A stretch of DNA of 64,000 nt from CAYUCJ01 sp049282265 (GTDB lineage: Bacteria > Desulfobacterota > DSM-4660 > Desulfatiglandales > Desulfatiglandaceae): assembly GCA_049282265.1 (NCBI GenBank), contig JBAPTR010000122.1, positions 31,606-95,605 of the forward strand, in the 5' to 3' direction. Below, one piece after another: positions 33,949 through 42,685 of this stretch. The notes under the pieces are model-generated. The model was not told the origin of the DNA, searched no databases, and saw only the letters and a program-made list of their open reading frames with translations. The first letter of the stretch is position 1, and each line of letters starts with the position of its first letter. The position numbers and the translations under genes are program-made.

Positions 33949-33989
33949 CTCCCGTTTGGGTTTTGTAGGCCACAAAATCCAAACGGGAG
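33949..33989. repeat. near-perfect inverted repeat beside an IS remnant
   Basis: CTCCCGTTTGGGTTTTGTA (33949-33967) and CACAAAATCCAAACGGGAG (33971-33989) form a 19-bp stem with one or two mismatches and a very short loop. One arm recurs at about 41371-41393 (ACAAAACCCAAACGGGAGT). It could be an IS end, a terminator-like hairpin or a small palindromic repeat. Confidence 0.55.
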
Positions 33990-34012
33990 TTAGAGGCCGG
34001 GAGAGGGAAAAG

Positions 34013-34242
34013 GGGATAAAGAGTAAGATGAGAGTAAAACTGGCTGCCAAGATGCTGGTGATTGCATGGCCTTAATGAAGAAAAGAGAGCCGTTTGATCC
34101 GGCCTACCTGAAAGATAAACTGAGCAATTTGAAATTCGGTGAGACAGCCCGTTTAAGGGCGTTGGGGCGTTTGACCTCGGGAGGGACAATCAAGGGCCTC
34201 TTACTGAACTTTGCAACCTGGCTAACATGTGGTCAAGGGTAA
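34013..34242 (+). pseudogene. C-terminal remnant of an IS110-family transposase, frameshifted
   Basis: One frame reads KSKMRVKLAAKMLVIAW and stops; the next frame continues with ALMKKREPFDPAYLKDKLSN to a stop at 34242. Joined, they resemble the end of IS110/IS116-type transposases (an AxKMLVIAWxLMKKxEPFxP pattern). A single-base deletion near 34070 separates the frames. No N-terminal RuvC-like DEDD part is present, so it is a dead fragment. The remaining sequence of the 33798-34288 gap shows nothing else. Confidence 0.5.
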
Positions 34243-34288
34243 TTGGATAGCCGTCAAACTTGAAGGACGGCCGGACGCCCTTCACGGC

Positions 34289-36034
34289 TTATGTCAATAC
34301 GGTATTCCTGCAATTCAAAATAGCCTCGATATTCTTTTCCGCCCAGTCCTCCACCCTGTGCTCCCTTTCCACATATTGGATTAGCCTATCCGAAAGATGT
34401 CTTTTGACTCTCAATGCCTCCACAGCCTTTTCCGCCGCATTCTTCGCCCTCATCGGGTTGACATAGACGATTCCATCTTCTTCACCGAACCCTTGCTGCT
34501 TGAGTATCCTTGAAGCCCCGCTCGTACTGAGTACAAGTATGCCTCGGTCTGACGGCTTCTTGCTTTTTTGCGACAGTATATATTCGAAGGCCACGAGATT
34601 CATGCCGTCTTCCAAAGGGGTGACCAGCATGACCTCTACCTCTTTTAGAAACCGGTAATTTTGAGGAGGGGATATGCCTTCGCTCATATGAATGATAGGT
34701 GTGTCTCCCAGCTTCTTGTTCAACTTCCTGATTTCTTCCTCCATGACGGTCTGGAGGTCTTGGTAATCGGGATTATCGGACCTGCTCGGCGATGTTATTT
34801 GATAGAAGCGGGCATTTTGACTCAGGCTTCTCAGTTTACCGATCGCATGGGAAAAGATGTTGAGTCTTTCAATGAGACCCTTTGTGTAATCGCACCTCTC
34901 CAGCCCTCCGAAAATATGTCTTCCGCTGATCTTGTCCTTGTGGATCTTTTCATGAAGGTCTTCCTGGTTCACTCTGCAACTCAGACTCTTTCCTGCGGAT
35001 ACTTCGGACAGAATATGGTCTACGTCCAGACCAATCGGAAAGGCCCCGATGGTGGTCACAGAATCCTGATGAATGATCTCATAGAATTGACCGGTCATCT
35101 TGATCTCGACGGGAAACCATTCTTCGAGCGCTTCCAGATAATTGTCACAGTATTCTCTTGTCTGAAAGCCGATGAAATCATTGGAGAGCATACCCCACGT
35201 CAGTTTTTTCAGTGTGGTCTCAAGAGTTTCAACAAAGGGATCGTAGGCCTGCTCTTTGACTCTGTTTCTTTTGTCTTCCCGGATCAGGCCCTGAATTTCA
35301 TGAATATTGAAGTAAGGCGTATGGAGGAACTGTCCCATATGGATCTCTTGACTTTCCTCTTCGGAGAAGCCCTCTTCCTGAATCAGGGACTTATAGACCT
35401 CGGCGATTCGCATGAGATGGTAATCCTGATTCCATACCACGATGTTATGGCCCTTTTTCCAGCGCACCCTGCTTTTCCGAATCTCATCCCAAATCGTGTC
35501 GGCGAATGTCACACTAGTGCTGATGTATTGGACAAAATCATTTTTCTGGAATCGGGGTCTGGGGAACGTTCTCCCCTTCTTGTAGAACAGAGGCGATCTG
35601 GTGAGGTGCATCAAGGGCCATAGAAAGCCGTTTGCAAACTTATTGTAGTAACTGTGCATATGCTCCGTGTCAAAAAAGACGAACCTCATGTAGAAATCGA
35701 ACTCCTTGTACTTAAAATGCATTCTCGTGTCGGGTTCAATGGTGACGTAAGGGAAATAATCCGGAGCGTATTTTTCTTCTCTTATCCTTTCGAAAAGCCC
35801 TGCGTAGTGCCCCCTTGCAACATCGATATCCCTATCGCCCATGGAGGCGCCGATCCATGTGGTGTTCCACTTGCGGGATTTCAAGAGCCCGACCATGGCT
35901 TGCACGAGGCCTCCTTCTCCAAATGAAGGGGGCTCAGGACGAATTTCCTTCTTCAAGGATGCCTCGACTTCTGTGATGAAATCCTCTGAAAAAACAAAAG
36001 GTCCCCTGTTTGAAACGATAATCAAGTCTCTCAT
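34289..36034 (-). CDS. otsA: trehalose-6-phosphate synthase-like GT20 glycosyltransferase
   Basis: Probably joins a nucleotide-glucose to glucose 6-phosphate, giving trehalose 6-phosphate. Family contacts are kept: LIIVSNRGPF and GEGGLVQAM at the N-terminus, NTTWIGAS, YYNKFANGFLWPL, QDYHLM (Gln where HDYHL is usual), FLHTPYFNIHEI, ERCDYTKGLIERL (Arg and Lys for phosphate) and TPLEDGMNLVAFEYI with Asp and Glu for the donor sugar. At 581 residues it is about 100 longer than E. coli OtsA, largely from an insertion around residues 150-180. A related glucosylglycerol-phosphate synthase role cannot be excluded. The phosphatase gene lies just upstream. Confidence 0.85.
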   Translation of the reverse strand: MRDLIIVSNRGPFVFSEDFITEVEASLKKEIRPEPPSFGEGGLVQAMVGLLKSRKWNTTWIGASMGDRDIDVARGHYAGLFERIREEKYAPDYFPYVTIEPDTRMHFKYKEFDFYMRFVFFDTEHMHSYYNKFANGFLWPLMHLTRSPLFYKKGRTFPRPRFQKNDFVQYISTSVTFADTIWDEIRKSRVRWKKGHNIVVWNQDYHLMRIAEVYKSLIQEEGFSEEESQEIHMGQFLHTPYFNIHEIQGLIREDKRNRVKEQAYDPFVETLETTLKKLTWGMLSNDFIGFQTREYCDNYLEALEEWFPVEIKMTGQFYEIIHQDSVTTIGAFPIGLDVDHILSEVSAGKSLSCRVNQEDLHEKIHKDKISGRHIFGGLERCDYTKGLIERLNIFSHAIGKLRSLSQNARFYQITSPSRSDNPDYQDLQTVMEEEIRKLNKKLGDTPIIHMSEGISPPQNYRFLKEVEVMLVTPLEDGMNLVAFEYILSQKSKKPSDRGILVLSTSGASRILKQQGFGEEDGIVYVNPMRAKNAAEKAVEALRVKRHLSDRLIQYVEREHRVEDWAEKNIEAILNCRNTVLT

Positions 36035-36163
36035 CTTCAGTTGATCCTGTCGAATCTATCGGGTGAACAATGATAAATGACCAACCGCTTGAAATCCAAA
36101 AGATCCCGAAGGCCCCTCAGTTAATGCGGCAAAATCGGACGCCTGACTATTGCCATTCGTGCA

Positions 36164-36976
36164 TTACGGTCCATTCGGTGAATCATATTTTCTCCCGTCG
36201 CCGGGCAGCATGCTCGAGAGGAACGGCAGAAGTTCCTCGGGGGGCTGAATCCACATATCCGCAGCCGTGGGTCTCAACTGTGCTCGAACCAGTATCCCCA
36301 TCCCTCTTCCCTTTATGGCCTTGAATGCGTCTTCGTCGGTAAAATCATCCCCCAGGTAGGCTGCCGGTGCGCCCCGCCCCATTTCCGTAAGTATGGTCTT
36401 GACCGCATCTCCTTTGTTTCTCCCGGGCACACTGATTTCGAGACCACCGTCAAATTCTTTGAGGCTCAGGCCCCAACCTTGAGCGATAAAATTCCATTCC
36501 GGTTCTACCCGGCCTCTGATGTCCTTGACTCGTTCTGCATCAAGCCCCCGCCAGTGGATGGCAATGGAGCCCGGCTTTTTCTCACAACGCTCCGAGAGGC
36601 CTGCCGCATCGACCCACTCATCGGCGGCTACCAGGCCGTTCAGTGTCTCCTCATCCATCGGCGCCAGTTCATAGGAGCCGCCGCTTTTCAAGCGCTCCAA
36701 TCCATGGGACCCCCATATCTCCGGACGTTTCTCCAATTGCAAGAGAGGCATCAAATCCTTTATCCATCTACCAGTGATGATGACGACACGGATGTCGGTT
36801 TCCCTCATGATTTCCCCGAGAATCGCTCGAACTCCCGGGTAGGGGAAGGCCTTGTCAGGCTCTGTGTGGAACGGTGCAAGCGTCCCGTCGTAGTCCAAAA
36901 GCAATGCTTTTTGAGCCGCCTTACTGAATTGATCACAAAATAAGTCAAAGTTGATATTATTATTCAATATTTTCAT
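36164..36976 (-). CDS. otsB: trehalose-6-phosphate phosphatase-like HAD protein
   Basis: Dephosphorylates trehalose 6-phosphate to trehalose. HAD motifs are LLLDYDGTLAPF (nucleophile and acid Asp), VVIITGR, a Lys in PGRNKGDAV and YLGDDFTDEDAF. The cap has IWGSHGLE and SIAIHWRGLD, typical of OtsB. 270 residues is the family length. It lies between treT and otsA on the same strand with short gaps, consistent with an osmoprotectant operon. Confidence 0.9.
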   Translation of the reverse strand: MKILNNNINFDLFCDQFSKAAQKALLLDYDGTLAPFHTEPDKAFPYPGVRAILGEIMRETDIRVVIITGRWIKDLMPLLQLEKRPEIWGSHGLERLKSGGSYELAPMDEETLNGLVAADEWVDAAGLSERCEKKPGSIAIHWRGLDAERVKDIRGRVEPEWNFIAQGWGLSLKEFDGGLEISVPGRNKGDAVKTILTEMGRGAPAAYLGDDFTDEDAFKAIKGRGMGILVRAQLRPTAADMWIQPPEELLPFLSSMLPGDGRKYDSPNGP

Positions 36977-37100
36977 AATAAAGCCTTTTCATTAAAAAAA
37001 CATATTCAATACTATATCACTGGCTTTTTTATTATCTTTTTTTGTCATATCTCCATAGTTCCTCGAATGGGAACAGATCTGACTCGTTTCCATCCACAAA

Positions 37101-38348
37101 CTAACTCAGCTCTATCCTGTCTTTATTACTGTTTAAGAGCGCGTAGATGAGTGTGAGATATTCCCTCAGATGCCTGGTGATGAGGAAATTCTCTCGAACG
37201 AATTCCTTTCCTTTCTTACCCATTTCTTTCATCAAACCCCGGTTGTGCAGCAGATAGCGGATGCGGAGCGCCGCCCCTTCCGGGGAACTCACCAGAAAGC
37301 CGGTGTGATGGTTAATGACCTGTATACGGATGCCGCCGGTATCACCGCCGATGACCGGTTTCTCTTTCCAGAGGGCTTCGGTTACGGTGAGTCCGAAACC
37401 CTCCTTGATAGATTTTTGAATGACGATGTCGGAGACACGCTGCAGTCCATTGATCGTGCGATGGGCGTCCGAGGGCAGCAGCAGGACTTTGATATCCGGA
37501 TCGTCTTTGGCGGAAGTCCGGACTTCATCCAATACGGCTTCCCCTTCCGGGTCATCCGCGGCTCCGCCGCCCGCGAGGACCAGCTGTATATTCGGAATCA
37601 ACTCTTTAGCCACCCTATAGGCACGGATGACGCCTATGGGATCCTTGAATCTGTCGTATCGCGAAACCTGCAGGATGATCGGTCTTTCGGGATCGATTTC
37701 AAATCGTCCGAAAATTTTATGGAGATCGTCTTGATCCAAGTCCACATTCTTTTCGTGGAAAGGATCGATGCTCGGCGCTATGAGATAGACAGGATGCGGC
37801 AGCTGCTGGGCAAAATTGGAAAGAGAAAAAATGCTTGCATCATATTTGGATACAAAGTTCCTTAAGTATTTCCAGACAGGCCTGAATGGTCTGCTCGCAT
37901 CGATATGACACCGCCACACCCATTTTCCCTTGCGGTCAGGAAAAGAATCTATCAACGCAGCGGGTTGCGGGTCGTGGATCAGAACCACGTCGGCGTTCTG
38001 CAATACCTCCTCCAAAACCTTTGCAGTTTCACGGTTGCTTTGCTCATAGACCTTCAGATATCTCTCGGGTATGTCCACTTCATTGCCTTGCATGGCATTA
38101 TGAAAACTCTTGGTGCACTCATAAAAAGCAGGTTCGCCTGTAATGACTTCCCATCGGATATCGATTCCCAACTCCTGCATGAGTGGAACCATTTTGTGCA
38201 ATATCTCGGCAACGCCGCCACCGGCCCGCGTGGAATTGACGTGCACCAGACGCAGTCCATTCAACGGACCAGCCAATTGACGCAAGTGCTCTACGGCATC
38301 GCGGCCGGCGACTTCCGCGTATTTTTCGAGCATGTTATTTCTATTCAC
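37101..38348 (-). CDS. treT: trehalose glycosyltransferring synthase (TreT), GT4 family
   Basis: TreT makes trehalose from a nucleotide-glucose and free glucose, often reversibly. The N-terminal block LRLVHVNSTRAGGGVAEILH is highly characteristic. The donor half has ILQVSRYDRFKDPIGVIRAY, LAGGGAADDPEGE and the GT4 E-x7-E motif in KEGFGLTVTEALW. 415 residues is full length. The start is a GTG at 38348 preceded by AGGAG. With OtsA and OtsB it gives two routes to trehalose in one cluster. Confidence 0.92.
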   Translation of the reverse strand: MNRNNMLEKYAEVAGRDAVEHLRQLAGPLNGLRLVHVNSTRAGGGVAEILHKMVPLMQELGIDIRWEVITGEPAFYECTKSFHNAMQGNEVDIPERYLKVYEQSNRETAKVLEEVLQNADVVLIHDPQPAALIDSFPDRKGKWVWRCHIDASRPFRPVWKYLRNFVSKYDASIFSLSNFAQQLPHPVYLIAPSIDPFHEKNVDLDQDDLHKIFGRFEIDPERPIILQVSRYDRFKDPIGVIRAYRVAKELIPNIQLVLAGGGAADDPEGEAVLDEVRTSAKDDPDIKVLLLPSDAHRTINGLQRVSDIVIQKSIKEGFGLTVTEALWKEKPVIGGDTGGIRIQVINHHTGFLVSSPEGAALRIRYLLHNRGLMKEMGKKGKEFVRENFLITRHLREYLTLIYALLNSNKDRIELS

Positions 38349-38656
38349 TTCGCATCTCCTTTCGTCTTACCTTGAAAGCGATGGCGATTCAAAAATTCAT
38401 CAAACCGCTGGCTCGGCAACCTTCCGGGAGCGGAAGAGCCGCAACTGCCCCCTCCACACCCCCACACAATACGGTGCAGCTCCTGAACAACTTGAAGAAC
38501 GGCGTCTGCTCGGACGTACGGCCCATTGGTTTGCCCAGTTGAATGCGGGATGTGGAAACTCCTTCCAATTCCGGGAGCTTCATGTCGCGCCAAAAGGACA
38601 CCTGGCAACATTCCCATGCCGTACGATGGGGCGGGGATGACGCATCGCTCCGCCAT
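38345..38656 (-). CDS. uncertain small ORF upstream of treT
   Basis: A 103-codon frame that ends in a GTGA overlap with the treT start, a typical sign of coupling. The C-terminal part (RLPSQRFDEFLNRHRFQGKT) looks protein-like, the middle is Cys/Gly-rich and odd. I recognise no family and the composition is doubtful. It may instead be untranslated leader for treT. The 338 bp between treT and the DUF5752 gene holds nothing else that I can see. Confidence 0.25.
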   Translation of the reverse strand: MAERCVIPAPSYGMGMLPGVLLARHEAPGIGRSFHIPHSTGQTNGPYVRADAVLQVVQELHRIVWGCGGGSCGSSAPGRLPSQRFDEFLNRHRFQGKTKGDAK

Positions 38657-38686
38657 GGAAGAAAAGATGGACTCCTCAGGGTTCCA

Positions 38687-39349
38687 TCAAAAATGACTTC
38701 TGCAAACTTCAATGAGTTCCTTCTGCAGTTCTCTGAGGGGGGCGAAGTACGGACATATTTCTCCGATACTTTGACCCAATTCAGCATATTCATCACCGAA
38801 ATTCATTAACCAGTTTCGGAAATCATCGAGTGAATTCTTGTTGCGGCGTCGCCCGTCTATGAAATGATAAAAAATGCTCCCGACAGACATCCGAGGGACA
38901 ACATGCAACAGTTCCTGCGGATGGGTAATGGTGATATTCGTGTTAAAAATAACAATCTGGGATCGGACGAATTCAAATTGATCATCTCTTCCGGCCCAGG
39001 TGGGAAACTGGATCTCATCAAGGCATTCCTCTATGACCTCTATCAACTCGCTCCTTAAGTCTTCTAGTCTTTCATAGGCCATCGGGTCTATGACAGCCAG
39101 ACGTTCTGCAACCAGACGGTTATGGAGAGCGTGAGCGACCCATATGGCAAAATCGTTGTGGTATTCCGGATTATCGAAACGCGGTCTGAGCAATCCTCCC
39201 CAGAAATGGTAATAAAAGCTGTTGAGGTCTATGTTTCGGATATGTTCTCGCAGTTCTCTCAGATTCTGAGCCTTTTTGCCCGTCGCAATCGCGATCAAGG
39301 CACAATCTTTGAGAAAAAAGGGATCTGTCTTGGATTTATTCGGCATCAT
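38687..39349 (-). CDS. DUF5752-type protein of the trehalose cluster
   Basis: A ~220-residue soluble protein. Blocks such as LRELREHIRNIDLNSFYYHF, EYHNDFAIWVAHALHNRLVA and AERLAVIDPMAYERLEDLR fit the DUF5752 proteins found beside treT genes (from memory, not a search). A second half, SVGSIFYHFIDGRRRNKNSL, repeats the same YHF plan, suggesting an internal duplication. The start at 39349 has GAGAGGGG upstream; the frame opens at 39364. The function is unknown, but its recurrent partner is TreT. Confidence 0.75.
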   Translation of the reverse strand: MMPNKSKTDPFFLKDCALIAIATGKKAQNLRELREHIRNIDLNSFYYHFWGGLLRPRFDNPEYHNDFAIWVAHALHNRLVAERLAVIDPMAYERLEDLRSELIEVIEECLDEIQFPTWAGRDDQFEFVRSQIVIFNTNITITHPQELLHVVPRMSVGSIFYHFIDGRRRNKNSLDDFRNWLMNFGDEYAELGQSIGEICPYFAPLRELQKELIEVCRSHF

Positions 39350-39623
39350 GCATCCCCTCTCCATCTCGGTTATTCAGGTCAAAAAATCCTGTACGATCGA
39401 CAGGCAACCTGTTTCTGCTACTAAGAATCGGTACAAAACAGATAAAAAGAGTGTAACACTTTCGCCAGGTGAATGAAAGAAGGAAGTGTTATGGAAAAGC
39501 CTACTGCAATACTGGCTGTGAATCCGCCACAAAGACGGGGCGTGAAAGGAAGCGATTCGACCAGGAACAAAAGCTGAAGATTCCGGGAGTGGCAAGGCAA
39601 ATGGGAATCAAGGGGGCAGAGGA

Positions 39624-40751
39624 TTACGAGTTTTGTTTCTCCGGTCTTGGCGCAGAGGAATTCCGATTAATCTCATCCCGTTCCAGCCCAATCCGCATCT
39701 GCGGCAGGCAGGTCGGATATTCCTTCTGTATAAATCTCAGCAGTTTCTCCCGAACTTCACAACGAAGATTCCAGAGTGTGGGAGAATCGGCAGCACTCAT
39801 CAGGGCACGTAGTTCCACCGTTCGTTCCGTGGAATTTGTCATCTGCATACTATTTACCTTACCATCCCAATACTGACTCTTTTCCAGTATGCGGGTCAAC
39901 TCCTGGCGCACAGCCTCAACCGGGATAGTATAATCCGCATAGAGATAGACTGTTCCCAGCAGGTCGGCGGAAATCCGGGTCCAGTTCTGGAATGGCTTTT
40001 CAATGAAATAGGAAATCGGAATAATCAGTCTTCGCAAATCCCAGACACGCATGACCACATAGGTCAGGGTAATCTCTTCTATCCACCCCCATTCATTTTC
40101 GACAATCACTACATCATCCAGGCGAATGGGCTGTGCAATGGCAATCTGTATTCCGGCCAATAAATTTCCCAGGGTTTTCTGGGCAGCAAAGCCTAAAATG
40201 ATTCCAATAATACCCGCAGAAGCCAGAAGGCTGATCCCTATTTGTCTGACTTTATCGAATGTCAGGAGCATAATAGCCACAACTAACAGAAGGATAATAA
40301 CAATAATTATTCGTTGAATAACCCGGATCTGGGTGTAAACCCGGCGGGCTTCCAGGTTATCCTTAACGTCTATTTGATACCGACTGAGTACCATATCACG
40401 GACAAAAAAGACGATCCTGACAAGCAACCAGCCGGTAGAAGCGATAATCCAGAGATTGAGCAAGTGACTAAAGATGTCTAGAAGCTGATGAGGAATACGG
40501 ACAATGGGAAGCACTGTGGCAATGCAAATTGCCGGAATTAGTACCCGCAGGGGGTCTTTGAAGTGGCCGAGTTCCAGTCTGAGTCCCTTAAGACTGGATC
40601 CCAGGCGCCTATGCCAGCGTTTAAGAAGAGCGTTAAGGATAAAATGTATGACAAATCCTATCAGGCCAGCCGCCAGAATGATGACCAGGGATAATAATAT
40701 TTCATTCAAAGTATTTTTCCCGGGTCCGAATATTTCAGTCAGCATATCCAT
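39624..40751 (-). CDS. MscS-family mechanosensitive channel
   Basis: Membrane-tension-gated channel that releases solutes on osmotic downshift. Four N-terminal hydrophobic segments precede the pore helix and beta domain: ISLLASAGIIGIILGFAAQKTLGNLLAG is the TM3 region with its AAQ/LGN motif, then IRLDDVVIVENEWGWIEEI and LIIPISYFIEKPFQNWTR. 375 residues. It is the first gene of the minus-strand osmotic block, 275 bp upstream of the DUF5752 gene. That gap has only a weak inverted repeat (GTAACACTT/AAGTGTTAT). Confidence 0.92.
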   Translation of the reverse strand: MDMLTEIFGPGKNTLNEILLSLVIILAAGLIGFVIHFILNALLKRWHRRLGSSLKGLRLELGHFKDPLRVLIPAICIATVLPIVRIPHQLLDIFSHLLNLWIIASTGWLLVRIVFFVRDMVLSRYQIDVKDNLEARRVYTQIRVIQRIIIVIILLLVVAIMLLTFDKVRQIGISLLASAGIIGIILGFAAQKTLGNLLAGIQIAIAQPIRLDDVVIVENEWGWIEEITLTYVVMRVWDLRRLIIPISYFIEKPFQNWTRISADLLGTVYLYADYTIPVEAVRQELTRILEKSQYWDGKVNSMQMTNSTERTVELRALMSAADSPTLWNLRCEVREKLLRFIQKEYPTCLPQMRIGLERDEINRNSSAPRPEKQNS

Positions 40752-41405
40752 CTCTTGGGTGTCTTTTCCTAAGGCGATCAGCTCTTCGATGACCTCAGCA
40801 GCGGTGATAATTTTGTTGTGGACTTGACGTTAAAAGTAAGTAACTCAATCTAACAGAATGCAATATTCCCCAATTCCCAATAACAATACAACCCCTCTCT
40901 TTCCGTTCTCCAGTTTTTTCCAAGATTTCGATACAGGACGTGTATGGAGCTAAGCACTTGTTGACGATGGGACTGAGGAAAATCTCTCTGCCCTTTAGAG
41001 GGCAATAGAATAGGGGAAAGGTGGCATGGCTCTCAGTGGTGATTTGGGTCCTGGTTGTGGCGTCAAATCCTTTGGCCCAAAAGGAGCGGACAAACGTCTT
41101 GAGCCGTCTCGGTCTGTTCAAGATGCCTCACCTCCCGTTGCTTGTGCGGTTGGAAAATAGAGGTATAGGGTTTTACTAGCTCCAGAAGAACTTCATGTCA
41201 AATGATTTCCCTTGCTTCGCTTCTACGTATTGTCACGACTAGCTTGATGCTTCGCTGCATGGATCTCACGGTCGGAAAAGGTCACAAGCCGCAAAACCTG
41301 TAGTAACACGCCTATTTTTCAAAACTCACGTAACCAATGGATTTCTATCTCTTTTGCCACATTCATGTATTTACAAAACCCAAACGGGAGTAAAGGTCCT
41401 CAACC
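40752..41405. other. 654-bp gap with no firm gene
   Basis: A minus-strand frame at 40795-41121 (108 codons from a TTG preceded by GGGAGGTGAGG) begins MNRPRRLKTFVRSFWAKGFD but matches no family I know; the ribosome site makes it worth keeping in mind. At about 41371-41393 one arm of the 33949 inverted repeat recurs. The rest shows no coding or structural signal. Confidence 0.3.
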
Positions 41406-42395
41406 CTAATCTCCGTCAAGGAGATTCCCCAGTGAGCCCAGGATTGAACCTTCTCCTTTGCTGCCACCCCTCTGAGGCGCTGCCGCGAGCATTCTTCCGG
41501 CCAACCGGGAAAATGGCAGAGACTGGAGCCAGATCCTCCCCGGCCCTCTCATGGTGGCAAAAAAAAGTCCCTCACCCCCGAAGAGGGCGGTCTTGATGCC
41601 GCCGGCCTGCTGGATATCAAACTCAACGGTGGGTTCAAAGGCCACAACGCAACCGGTATCCACCTGAAGGACCTCGCCGGGTCCAAGCTGTCGATCCACA
41701 ACAGTCCCGCCGGCGTGTATGAAGACCAGGCCGTCACCCTCCAGTTTTTCCATGATAAAACCTTCACCCCCGAAAAGCCCTGTCAGGATCTTTCGTTGCA
41801 GATAGATTCCGATGGATACCCCTTTCGCCGCACAAAGGAAGCTGTCTTTCTGGCAGATCAGGGTGCCTCCCACGCTGGGGAGGGACACCGGGATGATGTT
41901 GCCGGGATAGGGTGCGCCAAAAGCCACGTGCGCCTTTCCCTGTCCTGTGTGTGTAAAGACCGTCATGAAGAGGCTCTCCCCCGTGAGCAACCGTTTTCCA
42001 GCCCCGAGCACCTTGTCCATAAAACCTCCGCCGGCACTTCCCGCCGAGGCATCACCGAAGATAGTCTCCATTTTGACGGAAGCGTCCTTGTACATCATTG
42101 CACCGGCCTCTGCCACGGCACTCTCACCAGGGTCCAGTTCCACTTCGACAAATTGCATTTCCTTCCCGACGACCTTGAATTCTATCTCGTCCGCCCCCCC
42201 AATCGCGGATGGTGGAGGTCCCGGAGCAGGCGCAAACGCACGGCTCAACTCGTCCACCTGTGAGATGGGCAGCCATTCGGCAAAACCTTCCCGCCAGGCA
42301 TATCCGTTGGGGTTCTTCCGGGCCTTTGCCACGGCCTGCGCAGAATCAAAGGGTCCTGTCTGATTTCCATCGTAGCTTAGATACCATTGTGACAT
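41406..42395 (-). CDS. GYF_2-domain plus AIM24 (TIGR00266-like) protein
   Basis: A 329-residue protein. Residues 1-50 form a GYF_2-type domain (QWYLSYDGNQTGPFDSAQAV, YAWREGFAEWLPIS). After a Pro-rich linker, residues ~68-295 form the AIM24 beta-structure (VEVELDPGESAVAEAGAMMY, ESLFMTVFTHTGQGKAHVAF, LICQKDSFLCAAKGVSI, GEVLQVDTGCVVAFEPTVEF), ending RLLAAAPQRGG-like sequence. AIM24 proteins are cytoplasmic and of uncertain bacterial function, often beside membrane-stress genes. The ATG is preceded by GAGGAGG. Confidence 0.85.
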   Translation of the reverse strand: MSQWYLSYDGNQTGPFDSAQAVAKARKNPNGYAWREGFAEWLPISQVDELSRAFAPAPGPPPSAIGGADEIEFKVVGKEMQFVEVELDPGESAVAEAGAMMYKDASVKMETIFGDASAGSAGGGFMDKVLGAGKRLLTGESLFMTVFTHTGQGKAHVAFGAPYPGNIIPVSLPSVGGTLICQKDSFLCAAKGVSIGIYLQRKILTGLFGGEGFIMEKLEGDGLVFIHAGGTVVDRQLGPGEVLQVDTGCVVAFEPTVEFDIQQAGGIKTALFGGEGLFFATMRGPGRIWLQSLPFSRLAGRMLAAAPQRGGSKGEGSILGSLGNLLDGD

Positions 42396-42685
42396 GTCCT
42401 GGCCTCCTCAAAATCTTTAATGATATAATATACTTTGAATAACTGGGCTTAATTTTGAAATAACCCCTGCCGCATGTCAAGTACAAACTCCCCTTCCTCC
42501 CATGCGATGCACCTGATTGTCCTTGGGTTATCCCGACAAGGTATCCGACTTCGGTGAAAATCATCCTTTTCGCATACCCGAGATCCCGAGGGCGGAACCT
42601 GTTCAAAAGATTGCTTTAAAAAACCTGCATAATAGATTAGTATCTTACACAACTTGATCATACCAAACCCAAGCTAGGCGGCAAG

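Noticed and set aside
39440..39620. G+C-rich segment with a short inverted repeat upstream of the DUF5752 gene, considered as a riboswitch (cobalamin or c-di-GMP)
   Set aside because: The conserved core elements of those riboswitches are absent and it is not oriented to a fitting gene.
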